DNA of 21,864 nucleotides from Pseudomonadota bacterium. Its GTDB lineage: Bacteria > Pseudomonadota > Alphaproteobacteria > Sphingomonadales > Sphingomonadaceae. Shown piece after piece: positions 6,370 through 14,668 of the stretch. A model generated the notes under the pieces. That model was given only the letters and a program-made list of their open reading frames with translations. It was not told where the DNA came from and ran no database searches. Location of the stretch: the NCBI GenBank assembly GCA_023387085.1, contig JAEWIL010000153.1, positions 1 to 21,864 of the forward strand, in the 5' to 3' direction. Within the stretch, counting starts at the first letter, position 1. Each line of letters opens with the position of its first letter. The position numbers were made by a program, and so were the translations under genes.

Positions 6370-7899
6370 ATGAGCGAAGAGACCGCCCAACCGGCCGTTA
6401 CCAGCCGCAGCGTCGCGAAAGGGCTCGGCACCACCGTGCTCGCGCGGCTCGGCGCGGTGGTCGAGATCGTCGCGCAACCGCTCTATGTGCTGATGTTCGG
6501 GCTGGCGGGCTATGGCCTCTATGCCGTGCTGTGGGCGACGGTGAACCTGCTCGAGAACATCTTCGACATGGGGATGACGAGCGCGATGCAACGCACCGTG
6601 CCGCAGTCGGCGAGCGATGCCGAAGCCGCGGGCGCGCTCCGCACCGCGATGATATTCGGCGTCGGCCCCTGCCTGATCGTCGCGACATTGATCGCGGTCT
6701 TCGCCGCCGACCTGGCCCCCTTTCTCAATGTCGCCGAGCATGACCGGCCGCTCGTCGTGCCGGCGATCCAGCTTTTCGTCTGGGCGCTGCCGCTCTGGGC
6801 CTTCGTCGAGATCGCAACCTCCGCGATGCGCGCGCGCATGGTGTTCGGCGCCGAAATCCGCCTGCGCATCGTCTGGGAACAGATCATGCGGCTGGTGTTC
6901 GCGGGGCTGTTCTTCGTGGGTGGGCTTGGACTGAAGGGCCTGTTCATCGCGCATCTCTGCTCGCTGGCGATCACCGCGATCCTCTGCGTGCGGCTGCTCG
7001 CGCGCTATTATAATTTCGCCGACCTATGGCACGGCGGCCGGGGGAGCACGGTCGAGCGCAATACCTTCTGGGCCGGCCTTTCGATCCTGCCGTCGAACAT
7101 CATCGCGCGGCTGTTCGGCGACGCGCCCGCGCTGATCCTCAACCTGCTCTTGCCCGGCGCGGCCGGCGCGAGCGCCTCGGCGCTGTTCACGATCGCGCGC
7201 AAACTGTCGAGCGTCGTCCAGCTCGTCCGCATCGCGTTCGTCTATGTGATGGCTCCGCTGGCCGCGAGCGCCGAGCGCGAGGACCGCGCGCAGGTCGCCG
7301 ACATTTATGCCTATGCGACGCGGCTGATCGCCGCGATCGCGCTGCCGCTCGCCGCCGTGCTCGCCGCCGGCAGCTCGTCACTGCTCGGCCTGTTCGGGCA
7401 TCAGGCGCATATCGCGCAGGGCGCGGTCATCATCCTGCTGTTCGCGCGCGCGCTCGAGGCAGTGCTCGGCATTTCGCAGCCGGTCCTTCAGGTAGTGGCG
7501 GCGTTCCGTCACCAGCTTACCGCGAGTATCGTCGGCGTTGTCGTCGCGGTCGGCACGGGGTGGTTGATCGTCGGTCATATGAACGAACTGAGCGCGGTCA
7601 CCCTCGCGATGTCGATCGGACTCGTCGTCATGGCGGGGATCCCGATGCTCCAGCTCGCGGCGAGCGAGCGGTTGCACCCATTCGACCACCAATTCCCGAA
7701 GGTCGCGCTCCGCGGCCTTCTGATCACGCTCGTCGCAGGCGGGCTCGCGCTGTTCGTCAGTCGCCTGCCCGATGCGGCGGCACTGCCGCTGATCGTCGCC
7801 ATCGCCGCGGGCGCGATCTGGTCGTCGCTGCGCTTCGCGCTCCCGCACGCCGACCGCGCCTCGCTGGGCAAGACCGCACGCAAGCTGCGGCTCGTGTAA
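6370..7899 (+). CDS. Oligosaccharide flippase / polysaccharide export membrane protein
   Basis: A 509-residue polytopic inner-membrane protein of the MOP superfamily (Wzx/PST/MATE-like), with roughly 12-14 hydrophobic segments along its whole length. Typical features are an N-terminal GLGTTVLARLGAVVEIVAQP helix and a second half-repeat starting near residue 230 (FWAGLSILPSNIIARLFGDA). Members move lipid-linked sugars or other amphipathic substrates across the membrane. The ATG at 6370 is preceded by TAGGGG; an in-frame TTG at 6349 would add seven residues and is less likely. It is the first of three same-strand genes, with gaps of 80 and 4 bp to the next two. No glycosyltransferase or polymerase lies nearby, so the substrate cannot be named. 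Confidence 0.85.
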   Translation: MSEETAQPAVTSRSVAKGLGTTVLARLGAVVEIVAQPLYVLMFGLAGYGLYAVLWATVNLLENIFDMGMTSAMQRTVPQSASDAEAAGALRTAMIFGVGPCLIVATLIAVFAADLAPFLNVAEHDRPLVVPAIQLFVWALPLWAFVEIATSAMRARMVFGAEIRLRIVWEQIMRLVFAGLFFVGGLGLKGLFIAHLCSLAITAILCVRLLARYYNFADLWHGGRGSTVERNTFWAGLSILPSNIIARLFGDAPALILNLLLPGAAGASASALFTIARKLSSVVQLVRIAFVYVMAPLAASAEREDRAQVADIYAYATRLIAAIALPLAAVLAAGSSSLLGLFGHQAHIAQGAVIILLFARALEAVLGISQPVLQVVAAFRHQLTASIVGVVVAVGTGWLIVGHMNELSAVTLAMSIGLVVMAGIPMLQLAASERLHPFDHQFPKVALRGLLITLVAGGLALFVSRLPDAAALPLIVAIAAGAIWSSLRFALPHADRASLGKTARKLRLV

Positions 7900-7979
7900 T
7901 TTAGGTCTTAATTTGGCCGCAAAAACGGTTAGAGGGGACGCCACGTAATTGCCGCACGGCGGCCAACAGGCGGAATCCC

Positions 7980-8720
7980 ATGTATCAGCAAGAACTCGCC
8001 CGCAGCGGCAAGCGGCTCTTTTTCATTCGCGGCACCTATATCTACATCACCATCGCGATCTCGGTCCTGATCGCCTGGTGCAGCAAGGACTGGGGTCCGT
8101 TCCAGACCGCCTTCGGCGACTGCGCCTGGTTCTGGCTGTCGCTCGGCGTTGCCAGCGCCGGCGCTATCGTCCGTGTCTTCACCAGCGGCTGGGCCGCGCT
8201 CGGCACCTCGGGCCGCGCCAAGGTCGCCGCGGAAGCCAGCGAACTCAACACGACCGGGCCGTACAGCCTCGTGCGCAACCCGCTCTACGTCGGCCGTATC
8301 CTGAACTTCACCGGCCTCGCGATGCTGTCGGGCAGCTGGGTGTTCGGCGCGATCGTTTTCCTGCTCGCGATCCTGATCTACGAGCGCATCTCGATCTATG
8401 AGGAAGAGTTCCTGCGCGAAAAGTTCGGCGCCGCGCATGCCGAATGGGCAAAGGACGTTCCGGCCCTCCTCCCCCGCCTGCACGGCTGGGTGAAGCCCAA
8501 ATATCCCTTCTGGTGGAAGCGGATGATCTGGCGCGAACAGAACAAGCTGTTCCTGCTCGCCACGACCGTTTTCCTGACCTGGTTCGCGCGCCTCGACTTC
8601 AACTTCGATGCGCTCACCCCGGCACAGTGGAACTGGGTTTATGCCTTCGGTGCGCTCGTCGTCGTCCGCTTCTTCATCGGCGGGCTCAAGATGATCGGCT
8701 TCTTCAAGGAACTGAGCTGA
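7980..8720 (+). CDS. ICMT/PEMT-type membrane methyltransferase
   Basis: A 246-residue integral membrane protein of the isoprenylcysteine carboxyl methyltransferase / phospholipid methyltransferase superfamily. The S-adenosylmethionine-binding signature is GPYSLVRNPLYVG (93-105), followed by a hydrophobic pair of helices and the acidic segment YEEEFLREKFG (140-150), as in the family. Hydrophobic helices lie at about 18-36, 47-67, 107-138, 188-206 and 217-240. Bacterial members of this group often have no known substrate; lipid carboxyl or amino groups are possible. The ATG at 7980 follows AGGCGGA. The stop lies 4 bp before the next gene, so the two are very probably translated from one mRNA. 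Confidence 0.82.
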   Translation: MYQQELARSGKRLFFIRGTYIYITIAISVLIAWCSKDWGPFQTAFGDCAWFWLSLGVASAGAIVRVFTSGWAALGTSGRAKVAAEASELNTTGPYSLVRNPLYVGRILNFTGLAMLSGSWVFGAIVFLLAILIYERISIYEEEFLREKFGAAHAEWAKDVPALLPRLHGWVKPKYPFWWKRMIWREQNKLFLLATTVFLTWFARLDFNFDALTPAQWNWVYAFGALVVVRFFIGGLKMIGFFKELS

Positions 8721-8724
8721 TTTC

Positions 8725-9420
8725 ATGGGGGGCGATCTCGCTCCCCTGATTGCAGTCGTCGGCAGCGACGGGTCGGGCAAGTCGACCCTGTCGGCGGACC
8801 TGCTCGCGCATGTGCAGAAGACGCGCAAGGCAACAAGCGGCTATCTCGGCCTCGGTTCGGGCGAGCAGGGACGACGGATCGGGCGCTGGCCGATCATTGG
8901 CCCGCCGCTCCACCGCTTCCTCGACGGCATCGCCGACCGGCTGCGCGAGCCGGACGAGCCCATCCCTGGCTATCTTGCAGCGCGCTATGCGCTGAACAAG
9001 TCGAAGAAGCGCCGCGCGAAGTTCGAAAGCCTGCTCGATGCCCGCCGCGCCGGAATCACCATCGTCACCGACCGCTATCCGCAGCTGGGGGTTCCGGGCC
9101 TCCACGACGGCCCGATCCTTGCCGGTCGCGCGACAAACGAACGTCTCGCTGCGATGCAGGCGGCGGAACGGGCGCTTTACGCCGAAATGGCCTCCTACCT
9201 TCCGACGCTGGTCATCCGTCTGCACGTCGATGTCGACACCGTGATGGCTCGCAAGCCCGACCATGACCGCGCCCTTATCACCCGCAAGGTCCAGACGGTG
9301 CCGCTGCTTGCCTTCGGCGGCGCGCCTGTCGTCGATATCGACGCGACGATCCCCTATGCCGAGGAACTCTTTCTGGCCACCGCGGCGGTGGACAGCGCAC
9401 TCGCACGAACCACCACCTAA
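8725..9420 (+). CDS. Thymidylate kinase-like P-loop kinase
   Basis: A 231-residue protein of the dTMP kinase-like P-loop family. The Walker A motif is GSDGSGKST (13-21), and TDRYP with Asp116-Arg117-Tyr118 matches the DR(Y/H) motif of thymidylate kinases. The usual lid and dTMP-specificity segments are not obvious, and the middle region (GLGSGEQGRRIGR, about 42-54) is unlike housekeeping Tmk. The gene sits 4 bp behind the membrane methyltransferase and in one operon with a flippase, a context in which such kinase-like proteins probably act on a sugar, lipid or polymer rather than on nucleotides. That role is inference. A weak spacing to an RBS (the GAACTGAGCTGA region) fits translational coupling. 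It is not the essential tmk in my view. Confidence 0.78.
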   Translation: MGGDLAPLIAVVGSDGSGKSTLSADLLAHVQKTRKATSGYLGLGSGEQGRRIGRWPIIGPPLHRFLDGIADRLREPDEPIPGYLAARYALNKSKKRRAKFESLLDARRAGITIVTDRYPQLGVPGLHDGPILAGRATNERLAAMQAAERALYAEMASYLPTLVIRLHVDVDTVMARKPDHDRALITRKVQTVPLLAFGGAPVVDIDATIPYAEELFLATAAVDSALARTTT

Positions 9421-9506
9421 ATTTATTTGGGGTCGACATTTGTTGCGGCGCCGTCGCGGGCCGGATAGCGATCCGCGCATCGCGCTCTCATCGCGCACAT
9501 ATCACC

Positions 9507-9515
9507 CGGGGGTAG
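9507..9515 (+). promoter_or_regulatory. G-rich translation leader CGGGGGTAG
   Basis: The 9-mer CGGGGGTAG ends exactly three bases before the ATG of the exported rhodanese protein and fixes that start. The identical 9-mer, with identical spacing, precedes the autotransporter start (20745-20753, minus). It probably serves as a strong but non-canonical Shine-Dalgarno region. Confidence 0.45.
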
Positions 9516-9518
9516 GGA

Positions 9519-11120
9519 ATGACGAAGCGGTTCGGCTTGGCACATCGCGTGACCATGTCCATTGTTGCCATCGCGCTTTTCGGGGCGGCTCCAGCTGCAG
9601 CAAAGTATGATCCGAACTCGGTTCCACCAACCAGTTCCTCGATGACCACGATGTGCAAACTCGGTAATGCGCCGGTGACGAGCGGATCGACGCCAACGTC
9701 GATTGCCGGCGCAACCATCGTGTCACCGCAACAGGCGAAGTGCCTTATCGACAATTTTTCGAGTGCCTTGTTGGTCATCGGCGCGATGCCCGACTTGCAA
9801 CAATTGCCCGATGCCTGGCCGCTTCCGGTTTTGGGGACGAGCACGGCCGATGCGGATTTCGAAAAATATGTCGCGTCCGACTTCGTACCGCTCACTGGCG
9901 GGCGCAAGGACCGGCCGATCCTGATCTATTGCCACCATGCGAGCTGCCAATATTCGGCGAACGGTTCGGAACATCTGGTACGGATGGGCTATCAACGCGT
10001 CTTCTGGTTGCGCGACGGCACCAAAGGGTGGGCCCAAGCCGGGTACGCCTTCGAAGCGAAGCCGCGCATCGCGCCGCGTCACTCGGCGGCAGCGATCTAT
10101 TTCAAGGCTGCGGGCAATCACACCTACGGCTGTTTCGGCGAGAGCTCGGCAAGCGCATGCGAGAGCAAAATCTGGTACGAGCAGCAAGCGTTGAATGCTC
10201 CGGATTTGAAGCCTGCAGAGATTCCTGTCGTGCTCGATGCGCTGTTGAACACGATCGCTGCCTATGCGTCGGATCTCCGGACTGGCGGTGTCAGCCCCTA
10301 TTTCCCCACACCGCGTTTCGAAAAGAATCCGAAGCGGGCGCTGGAACTCATCACGCCCGCGATGGCCATGCTTCGCGAGGCCCAAACCAAGGGCCTGCAT
10401 TCAGAAGCCGTGGCGAGCAATCAGAAGCTGATCGCCCAAGCGGCCATGCTCTATGCCGATTCCGGACGATGGTCCGATTTCGACGCCGCCCTCAAGCTCG
10501 CGCGCGATTCCGCGGACCAAAGCTATTCCGGAATCGAAGCCGGGCGGTCGGACGAGAAAAAACTGAAATCAGCGCAGTCGCGAATCATCGGCGCCGAGCA
10601 GTTCGAACGGACCATTGCGACCACCTTCGGCGAACAGGCGATCGAGGCTTATAAAGCTGGCAAGACTGTCGATGGCGCGCGCCTCGCGAAAATAGCGCAT
10701 GCATCCTATGCCCGGCTGGCAGACTGGATCGTCCGCTCGGGCGACGAAGGTATCAGCGGCTTTGCCGAGCAGGCCCCGCAACACCGGATGGTCGACATGA
10801 ACCTGGAGCAGGCCGGCCTTTATCTGGCCGCGGGCGACAAGAACGCCGCTGCTGCATCCTATCAGTCGGCGAACGCTTTCAGCTGCCCCTTCGTCAAGAA
10901 GGAAACCTGGGATCTGGTCGATGCCGGAAAGCCGATCGCCGATCGCGATCAATTTTCCTTCGCGAACGGCTGCGAGCGCGCCGAATTCGGTGCCATGAAA
11001 GCGTCCGGGGAACTCGATCGCCTGATCCTGCAAGCCTCCGAGGCCCAGGTGCGCGAGCAGTATCGCATGCTGGGCCTCGACTATGACGCGCTCGTCAAAA
11101 AGGGCCAATCGAAGAAATAG
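9519..11120 (+). CDS. Exported rhodanese-domain protein with long helical C-terminus
   Basis: A 533-residue protein with a clear signal peptide (residues 1-28, ending APAAA before KYD), so periplasmic. Residues about 66-180 form a rhodanese-like domain: LIYCHHASCQYSANGSEHL with Cys138 as the expected active-site cysteine, followed by the family-typical MGYQRVFWLRDGTKGW. The fifth residue after Cys138, usually Arg in rhodaneses, is Cys143, which recalls the twin-cysteine rhodanese-like proteins of PQQ-dependent alcohol systems. Residues about 185-530 are alpha-helical, Ala-rich and resemble tandem helical repeats, with two further cysteine pairs (YGCF...SACES and FSCPF...NGCER) that could form disulfides. 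I do not recognise this second region. The gene stands alone: about 98 bp behind the kinase-like gene and convergent with the nucleotidyltransferase gene. Confidence 0.8.
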   Translation: MTKRFGLAHRVTMSIVAIALFGAAPAAAKYDPNSVPPTSSSMTTMCKLGNAPVTSGSTPTSIAGATIVSPQQAKCLIDNFSSALLVIGAMPDLQQLPDAWPLPVLGTSTADADFEKYVASDFVPLTGGRKDRPILIYCHHASCQYSANGSEHLVRMGYQRVFWLRDGTKGWAQAGYAFEAKPRIAPRHSAAAIYFKAAGNHTYGCFGESSASACESKIWYEQQALNAPDLKPAEIPVVLDALLNTIAAYASDLRTGGVSPYFPTPRFEKNPKRALELITPAMAMLREAQTKGLHSEAVASNQKLIAQAAMLYADSGRWSDFDAALKLARDSADQSYSGIEAGRSDEKKLKSAQSRIIGAEQFERTIATTFGEQAIEAYKAGKTVDGARLAKIAHASYARLADWIVRSGDEGISGFAEQAPQHRMVDMNLEQAGLYLAAGDKNAAAASYQSANAFSCPFVKKETWDLVDAGKPIADRDQFSFANGCERAEFGAMKASGELDRLILQASEAQVREQYRMLGLDYDALVKKGQSKK

Positions 11121-11121
11121 G

Positions 11122-11141
11122 TTCGGCCACGGCGCGCCGAA
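11122..11141. terminator. Weak hairpin between convergent genes
   Basis: TTCGGC and GCCGAA form a perfect 6-bp stem with an 8-nt loop in the 30-bp gap between two convergent stop codons. There is no T tract on either strand, so intrinsic termination is doubtful. The position is the main argument. Confidence 0.25.
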
Positions 11142-11150
11142 ACGAACCGG

Positions 11151-11918
11151 CTAGCGCCGACGGGCCGCAAATATCCGTTCGATCAACTCGATGTCGGCGG
11201 GCTTGTCGGCATCGATACACGCCTCTGGCGCGCTCATCGGTACTATCGTCGCCCTCAATCCAAAGCGCAGCCCCGCACGCGCCACGCCCTGCTCGATCGT
11301 GAACAAGCGCAGCAGCGCCCCGATCAACAGCCACGGCCCGAAGGCCGCGACGATCTTGATCCCCTTCTTGCGATCGCGCTCGATGCGGCCCCAGAAAGCG
11401 AGCAGGGGCAGCACACGGCGCCCGCGCAGGCGGAACATGTTCGCGCCCGACCACCAGCCACCGCGAAACTTGAGCCAGGTGCGCTTCGATTCCGGGTAGC
11501 GCGCGAGCAATATACCTTTCTCTACCATCGCGACCGCGACGTCGCTTGCTTCGGCGCCGCTCAGAAACTCCGCGATCATCGCGGGGGTGAGCAGCACATT
11601 GTCGGCGGTCGTTACCAGCACGGGGGTATCATCCTGCGGCAGCGCCGCGGCAAGCGAGCTGCTGATCCCCTGCCCCGAATCCGAAAAATGCAGGTCGGCG
11701 AGCCCGGCAAGGCCTGGCTCGTCCGCCAGTTCGGCGCTGTTTTGCGCAAGGATCGTGATCGGTCCGACGAGCGGCGAGGCGCGGAGCGCGCGCACGACAT
11801 GCACGAGCATGGGTTGCCCCGCGATCGGCAGCAGCGCCTTGGTCGATACCCCGCTGCCGGTCAGCAGCGGGTCGGGGCCAGGGCGGCTGCCGGCCATGAC
11901 GATGGCGGAAATCTTCAT
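11151..11918 (-). CDS. MobA/GlmU-like nucleotidyltransferase
   Basis: A 255-residue protein of the NTP-transferase fold. The N-terminus IVMAGSRPG (6-14), followed by a Lys in STKALLPIAG (Lys27), corresponds to the nucleotide-binding loop of sugar-phosphate nucleotidylyltransferases and MobA-like proteins. TTADNVLL (103-110) contains the metal-binding Asp106. The usual GG pair of the loop is replaced by AGS. A hydrophobic stretch around 192-207 is present. The acceptor is unknown: sugar phosphate, polyol phosphate or a cofactor. The ATG at 11918 overlaps the hydrolase stop by 4 bp (ATGA). The frame is open far upstream, but that part is antiphase to the hydrolase and not a real extension. It is convergent with the rhodanese gene. 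Confidence 0.8.
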   Translation of the reverse strand: MKISAIVMAGSRPGPDPLLTGSGVSTKALLPIAGQPMLVHVVRALRASPLVGPITILAQNSAELADEPGLAGLADLHFSDSGQGISSSLAAALPQDDTPVLVTTADNVLLTPAMIAEFLSGAEASDVAVAMVEKGILLARYPESKRTWLKFRGGWWSGANMFRLRGRRVLPLLAFWGRIERDRKKGIKIVAAFGPWLLIGALLRLFTIEQGVARAGLRFGLRATIVPMSAPEACIDADKPADIELIERIFAARRR

Positions 11919-12874
11919 GACGCTGCCTGCCCCGCCAAGGCGATTCGCCGGCCGGTAACGCCGCGCAGGAAATCGGCGGCCTCGTCGAGCACCGGCCCCT
12001 TCGAGCGGAAAGGCGCGGCCAGCGCCATGACGATGCCCGTGTGCCCCATGTCGGGATAAATCCGCAGCTCCGCCGACCCGCCCGATTTCTCGATCGCGGC
12101 GGCCAGATTCTGGCTGTTGCGCGGTCGTACGGTCGTATCCTCGTCGCCGCTCGCGAGCCACAGCGGCGGCGCATCGCCGCGCGCATAGGCAATCGGTTGC
12201 GTTTTCTCGGCCGGCTTCACCTTGCCCATCGCCTTGTCGGCGAGGCCGCCCTTTTCCATCGGCAGGAAGTCATAGGGACCGGCAAGCCCGGCGACGCCGC
12301 GGATCACCGACGGGTCGCTTTTCGCGGCGCGCAGCCATGCCGGATCGAGCGCGAGCATTACCGCATTATAGGCGCCCGCCGAATGCCCCATCAGCGCGAT
12401 GCGGTCGGGATCGCCCGCAAGGCCGCCGATATAGCGATGCGTCCACGCGACCGCAGCGGCGCTGTCCTCGAGGAAATCGGGCCAATGGGCCTTGGGGGTC
12501 AAACGATAGTCGGGAATGACGACGACGAACCCCTTCTGCGCGAGCGCGCGTCCGGCGAAGCCATAAGCCGCCCGCTCTCCGCTGTCCCAGCCGCCGCCAT
12601 AGAAGAAGACGACCACCGGCAGCGCATCGCCATGCTGAGCGTTTTCGGGCGCCCAAATGTCGAGGAACTGGCGCGGGCCGTTTCCATAGGGTTGATCGGC
12701 GAGCAGCAACCGCGCGCCGCCATCCGAACCGAGCAACCTGTCCGCCATGTTGAGCGATTTGGCGCCGCCCGCGACGACCATTTTCGTGCCGCCGCCGAAC
12801 AGCAGCAACAGAATCACCGCCACGAAGATGAATTTGATCAAACGCCGTCCTTTGACTTCGCGCCCCGCAGGCAT
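11915..12874 (-). CDS. Alpha/beta hydrolase (BD-FAE/esterase type), membrane-anchored
   Basis: A 319-residue alpha/beta hydrolase. It has one N-terminal hydrophobic segment (about 12-29), an uncleaved anchor or signal, which places the catalytic domain in the periplasm. The oxyanion motif reads FYGGGW (91-96), with Tyr in place of the usual His of HGGG. The nucleophile is Ser165 in GHSAG; probable partners are Asp246 (GDEDTTV) and His278 (DMGHTG). The fold resembles carboxylesterases, kynurenine-formamidase-like and BD-FAE enzymes. The start is uncertain: ATG 12874 has AGGG four bases upstream, but an in-frame TTG eleven codons later (12841) has a better-spaced AAAGGACGG. It is the first gene of a two-gene operon with the nucleotidyltransferase and divergent from the kinase gene. 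Confidence 0.88.
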   Translation of the reverse strand: MPAGREVKGRRLIKFIFVAVILLLLFGGGTKMVVAGGAKSLNMADRLLGSDGGARLLLADQPYGNGPRQFLDIWAPENAQHGDALPVVVFFYGGGWDSGERAAYGFAGRALAQKGFVVVIPDYRLTPKAHWPDFLEDSAAAVAWTHRYIGGLAGDPDRIALMGHSAGAYNAVMLALDPAWLRAAKSDPSVIRGVAGLAGPYDFLPMEKGGLADKAMGKVKPAEKTQPIAYARGDAPPLWLASGDEDTTVRPRNSQNLAAAIEKSGGSAELRIYPDMGHTGIVMALAAPFRSKGPVLDEAADFLRGVTGRRIALAGQAAS

Positions 12875-12943
12875 CGCGCCCTACAATTCCCTGCGCGCCC
12901 GAACAAGCGCGACCTTTTCGGCTTTCGTGCGTAGGATGATCCG
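12875..12943. promoter_or_regulatory. Short divergent promoter region
   Basis: The 69 bp between the starts of the hydrolase operon (minus) and the DAG-kinase-like operon (plus). Layout implies overlapping divergent promoters and so possible joint control of the two operons. TAGGA at 12932-12936 serves as the RBS of the plus gene. No clear -35/-10 pair is seen. Confidence 0.35.
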
Positions 12944-13774
12944 ATGACCAGCCCATGTCTTCGCCCCGCCCTCGTCTGCAACAGTCAGAGCGGCAGCCAC
13001 GATCCCGCCATCGAGGCGGCCATTGGGGAGGCGTGCCAAGCCGCCGGCACGCCGCTCGCCGCCACTTTCTCCTTGCCCGACGACGATGTTCCGGACGCCG
13101 CGACGCTCCGCGCGAAGGATATCGACCTGCTGCTCGTCTGGACCGGCGACGGGACGATCAACGCCGCCGCAACGAAGGCCGCGGGCTGGGACGGCGCGAT
13201 CCTGCCGCTGCCGGGCGGAACGCTGAACCTGTTGTCCAAGGCGCTCCACGGCGACCGCCCGGTGCCCGACATTCTCGCCGACGCGCTCGGCGGCAAGGCG
13301 CGGCGCCGTCCGATTCCGACCGTGCGGTCCGACAGCGGCGAAGCGTTCATCACCGTCGTCGCGGGGCCGGCGACACATTGGGCCGAGGTGCGCGAGACGA
13401 TGCGGCAGGACGGCCTTATAGAGGCAAGCCGCGCGGCACCCGAAACGCTCGAAACCATGCTGAACGCTCCGGGGGTGCGCGTCCGGGGGCATGAGAAGGC
13501 GTATCCGGCTGTCATTCTGACCCCGACCGAGGCCGGGGTCCGCGCCGACGGCATCCTGACGGAGGGCAGCATCGACGTGCTGCGCCACGGGCTCGCCTGG
13601 CTCGGCGGCGATTTTCGCGACGGGCCGAGCGAGCAAATCGCGATCGGCGAGACGATCATCCTCGAAAGCGAGGCGCCGATCAGCCTCGAATATGATGGCG
13701 AACTCTCCGAAACAGCGTCGCCCGCGCGCTTCGCGCTCGGGATGAGCGAGGTCGATTTCATCGCGACCGCATGA
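12944..13774 (+). CDS. Diacylglycerol/lipid kinase-family protein
   Basis: A 276-residue protein of the DAGK catalytic fold (DgkB/YegS/sphingosine-kinase family), which phosphorylates lipid alcohols at the inner membrane face. The nucleotide-binding GGDGT is present as TGDGT (67-71). PGGTLNLL (90-97) replaces the usual GTxNDxA. A C-terminal YDGEL (250-254) matches the conserved DGE whose Glu acts as catalytic base in DgkB. NSQSGS (13-18) corresponds to the conserved NPxSG strand. These changes are also known to me from sphingomonad members but argue against an ordinary diacylglycerol kinase. The ATG at 12944 follows TAGGA. Its stop overlaps the metallophosphoesterase ATG (ATGA), so the kinase and the phosphatase are translationally coupled. 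Confidence 0.85.
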   Translation: MTSPCLRPALVCNSQSGSHDPAIEAAIGEACQAAGTPLAATFSLPDDDVPDAATLRAKDIDLLLVWTGDGTINAAATKAAGWDGAILPLPGGTLNLLSKALHGDRPVPDILADALGGKARRRPIPTVRSDSGEAFITVVAGPATHWAEVRETMRQDGLIEASRAAPETLETMLNAPGVRVRGHEKAYPAVILTPTEAGVRADGILTEGSIDVLRHGLAWLGGDFRDGPSEQIAIGETIILESEAPISLEYDGELSETASPARFALGMSEVDFIATA

Positions 13775-14619
13775 CCCGGCTTTTCCACATCAGCGACCTG
13801 CATTTCGGGCTGGAAGACCCGGCCGCGCTGGACTGGTTTACCGATTGCGCCCGCGCCGAGCGCCCCGATGCGGTGCTGATCACCGGCGATCTCACGATGC
13901 GCGCGCGCAGCCGCGAATTCACCGCCGCCTGCGAATGGATCGACGCGCTCGACGTGCCCGTGACGGTCGAGGTCGGCAACCACGACCTGCCCTATTTCAA
14001 CCCTTTTGCTCGCTTCTTCTGGCCCTACCGGCGCATTCGCGGAATCGAACGGCTGGTCGAGCGCGAGCTCGACCTCGCGGCGGTCGCGGTCGTGCCGCTC
14101 AAAACGACGGCGCGGGCACAGTGGCGCCTCGACTGGTCGAAAGGCTGGGTAACCGGCGCCGCGCTCGAAAAGACGCTGGCGGCAATCGACGCGCTTCCAA
14201 AGGCGACCGCGACGCTCGTCACCGCGCACCATCCGCTCGTCGAGGCCGGAACGAGGGGGCGCGCGCTGACCCGTGGTGGCGAGGCGGCGCTGACGGCGCT
14301 TGCGGCGCGGGGCGTCGCGGCGGTCCTCACCGGCCATGTCCACGACGCTTTCGACCTCGTGAAGGAAACCGCCGCCGGCCCGATCCGCATGATCGGCGCC
14401 GGCACGCTGTCGAAGCGGATCCGCTCGACCCCGCCGAGCTTCAACGAACTCGCCATCGACGGCGCGAAAATCGACGTGCGTGTTCGCAACCTCGAGCGGA
14501 TACCGACACCCGCGATGCAGATCGACGCCGTACCGCCCGATGCGCTGCCGCCGCGCGAACCCGGCGAACCGGTCGCGCCGGTCGCCGCAATTCCACCGAC
14601 CGATCCGCCAGTGCATTGA
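13771..14619 (+). CDS. Calcineurin-like metallophosphoesterase
   Basis: A 282-residue metallophosphoesterase with the full set of metal-binding motifs: D-x-H as SDLHFG (Asp9, His11), GDL (Asp40), GNHD (Asn70, His71), TAHHP (His153) and GHVHD (His189, His191). It resembles the CpdA/Icc and lipid-phosphatase-like (LpxH, UDP-sugar) branch, but no substrate-specific signature is recognised. There is no signal peptide, so it is cytoplasmic. A proline-rich tail (residues about 245-282) follows the catalytic domain and is probably disordered. It is coupled to the upstream lipid kinase by a 4-bp overlap, which suggests opposing or successive steps on one phosphorylated lipid or head group. That is inference. 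Confidence 0.9.
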   Translation: MTRLFHISDLHFGLEDPAALDWFTDCARAERPDAVLITGDLTMRARSREFTAACEWIDALDVPVTVEVGNHDLPYFNPFARFFWPYRRIRGIERLVERELDLAAVAVVPLKTTARAQWRLDWSKGWVTGAALEKTLAAIDALPKATATLVTAHHPLVEAGTRGRALTRGGEAALTALAARGVAAVLTGHVHDAFDLVKETAAGPIRMIGAGTLSKRIRSTPPSFNELAIDGAKIDVRVRNLERIPTPAMQIDAVPPDALPPREPGEPVAPVAAIPPTDPPVH

Positions 14620-14668
14620 CGGCGCGCTCCGGCCCGTTAGGTTGCAAGAAAAAACGGGATGAGGAACC

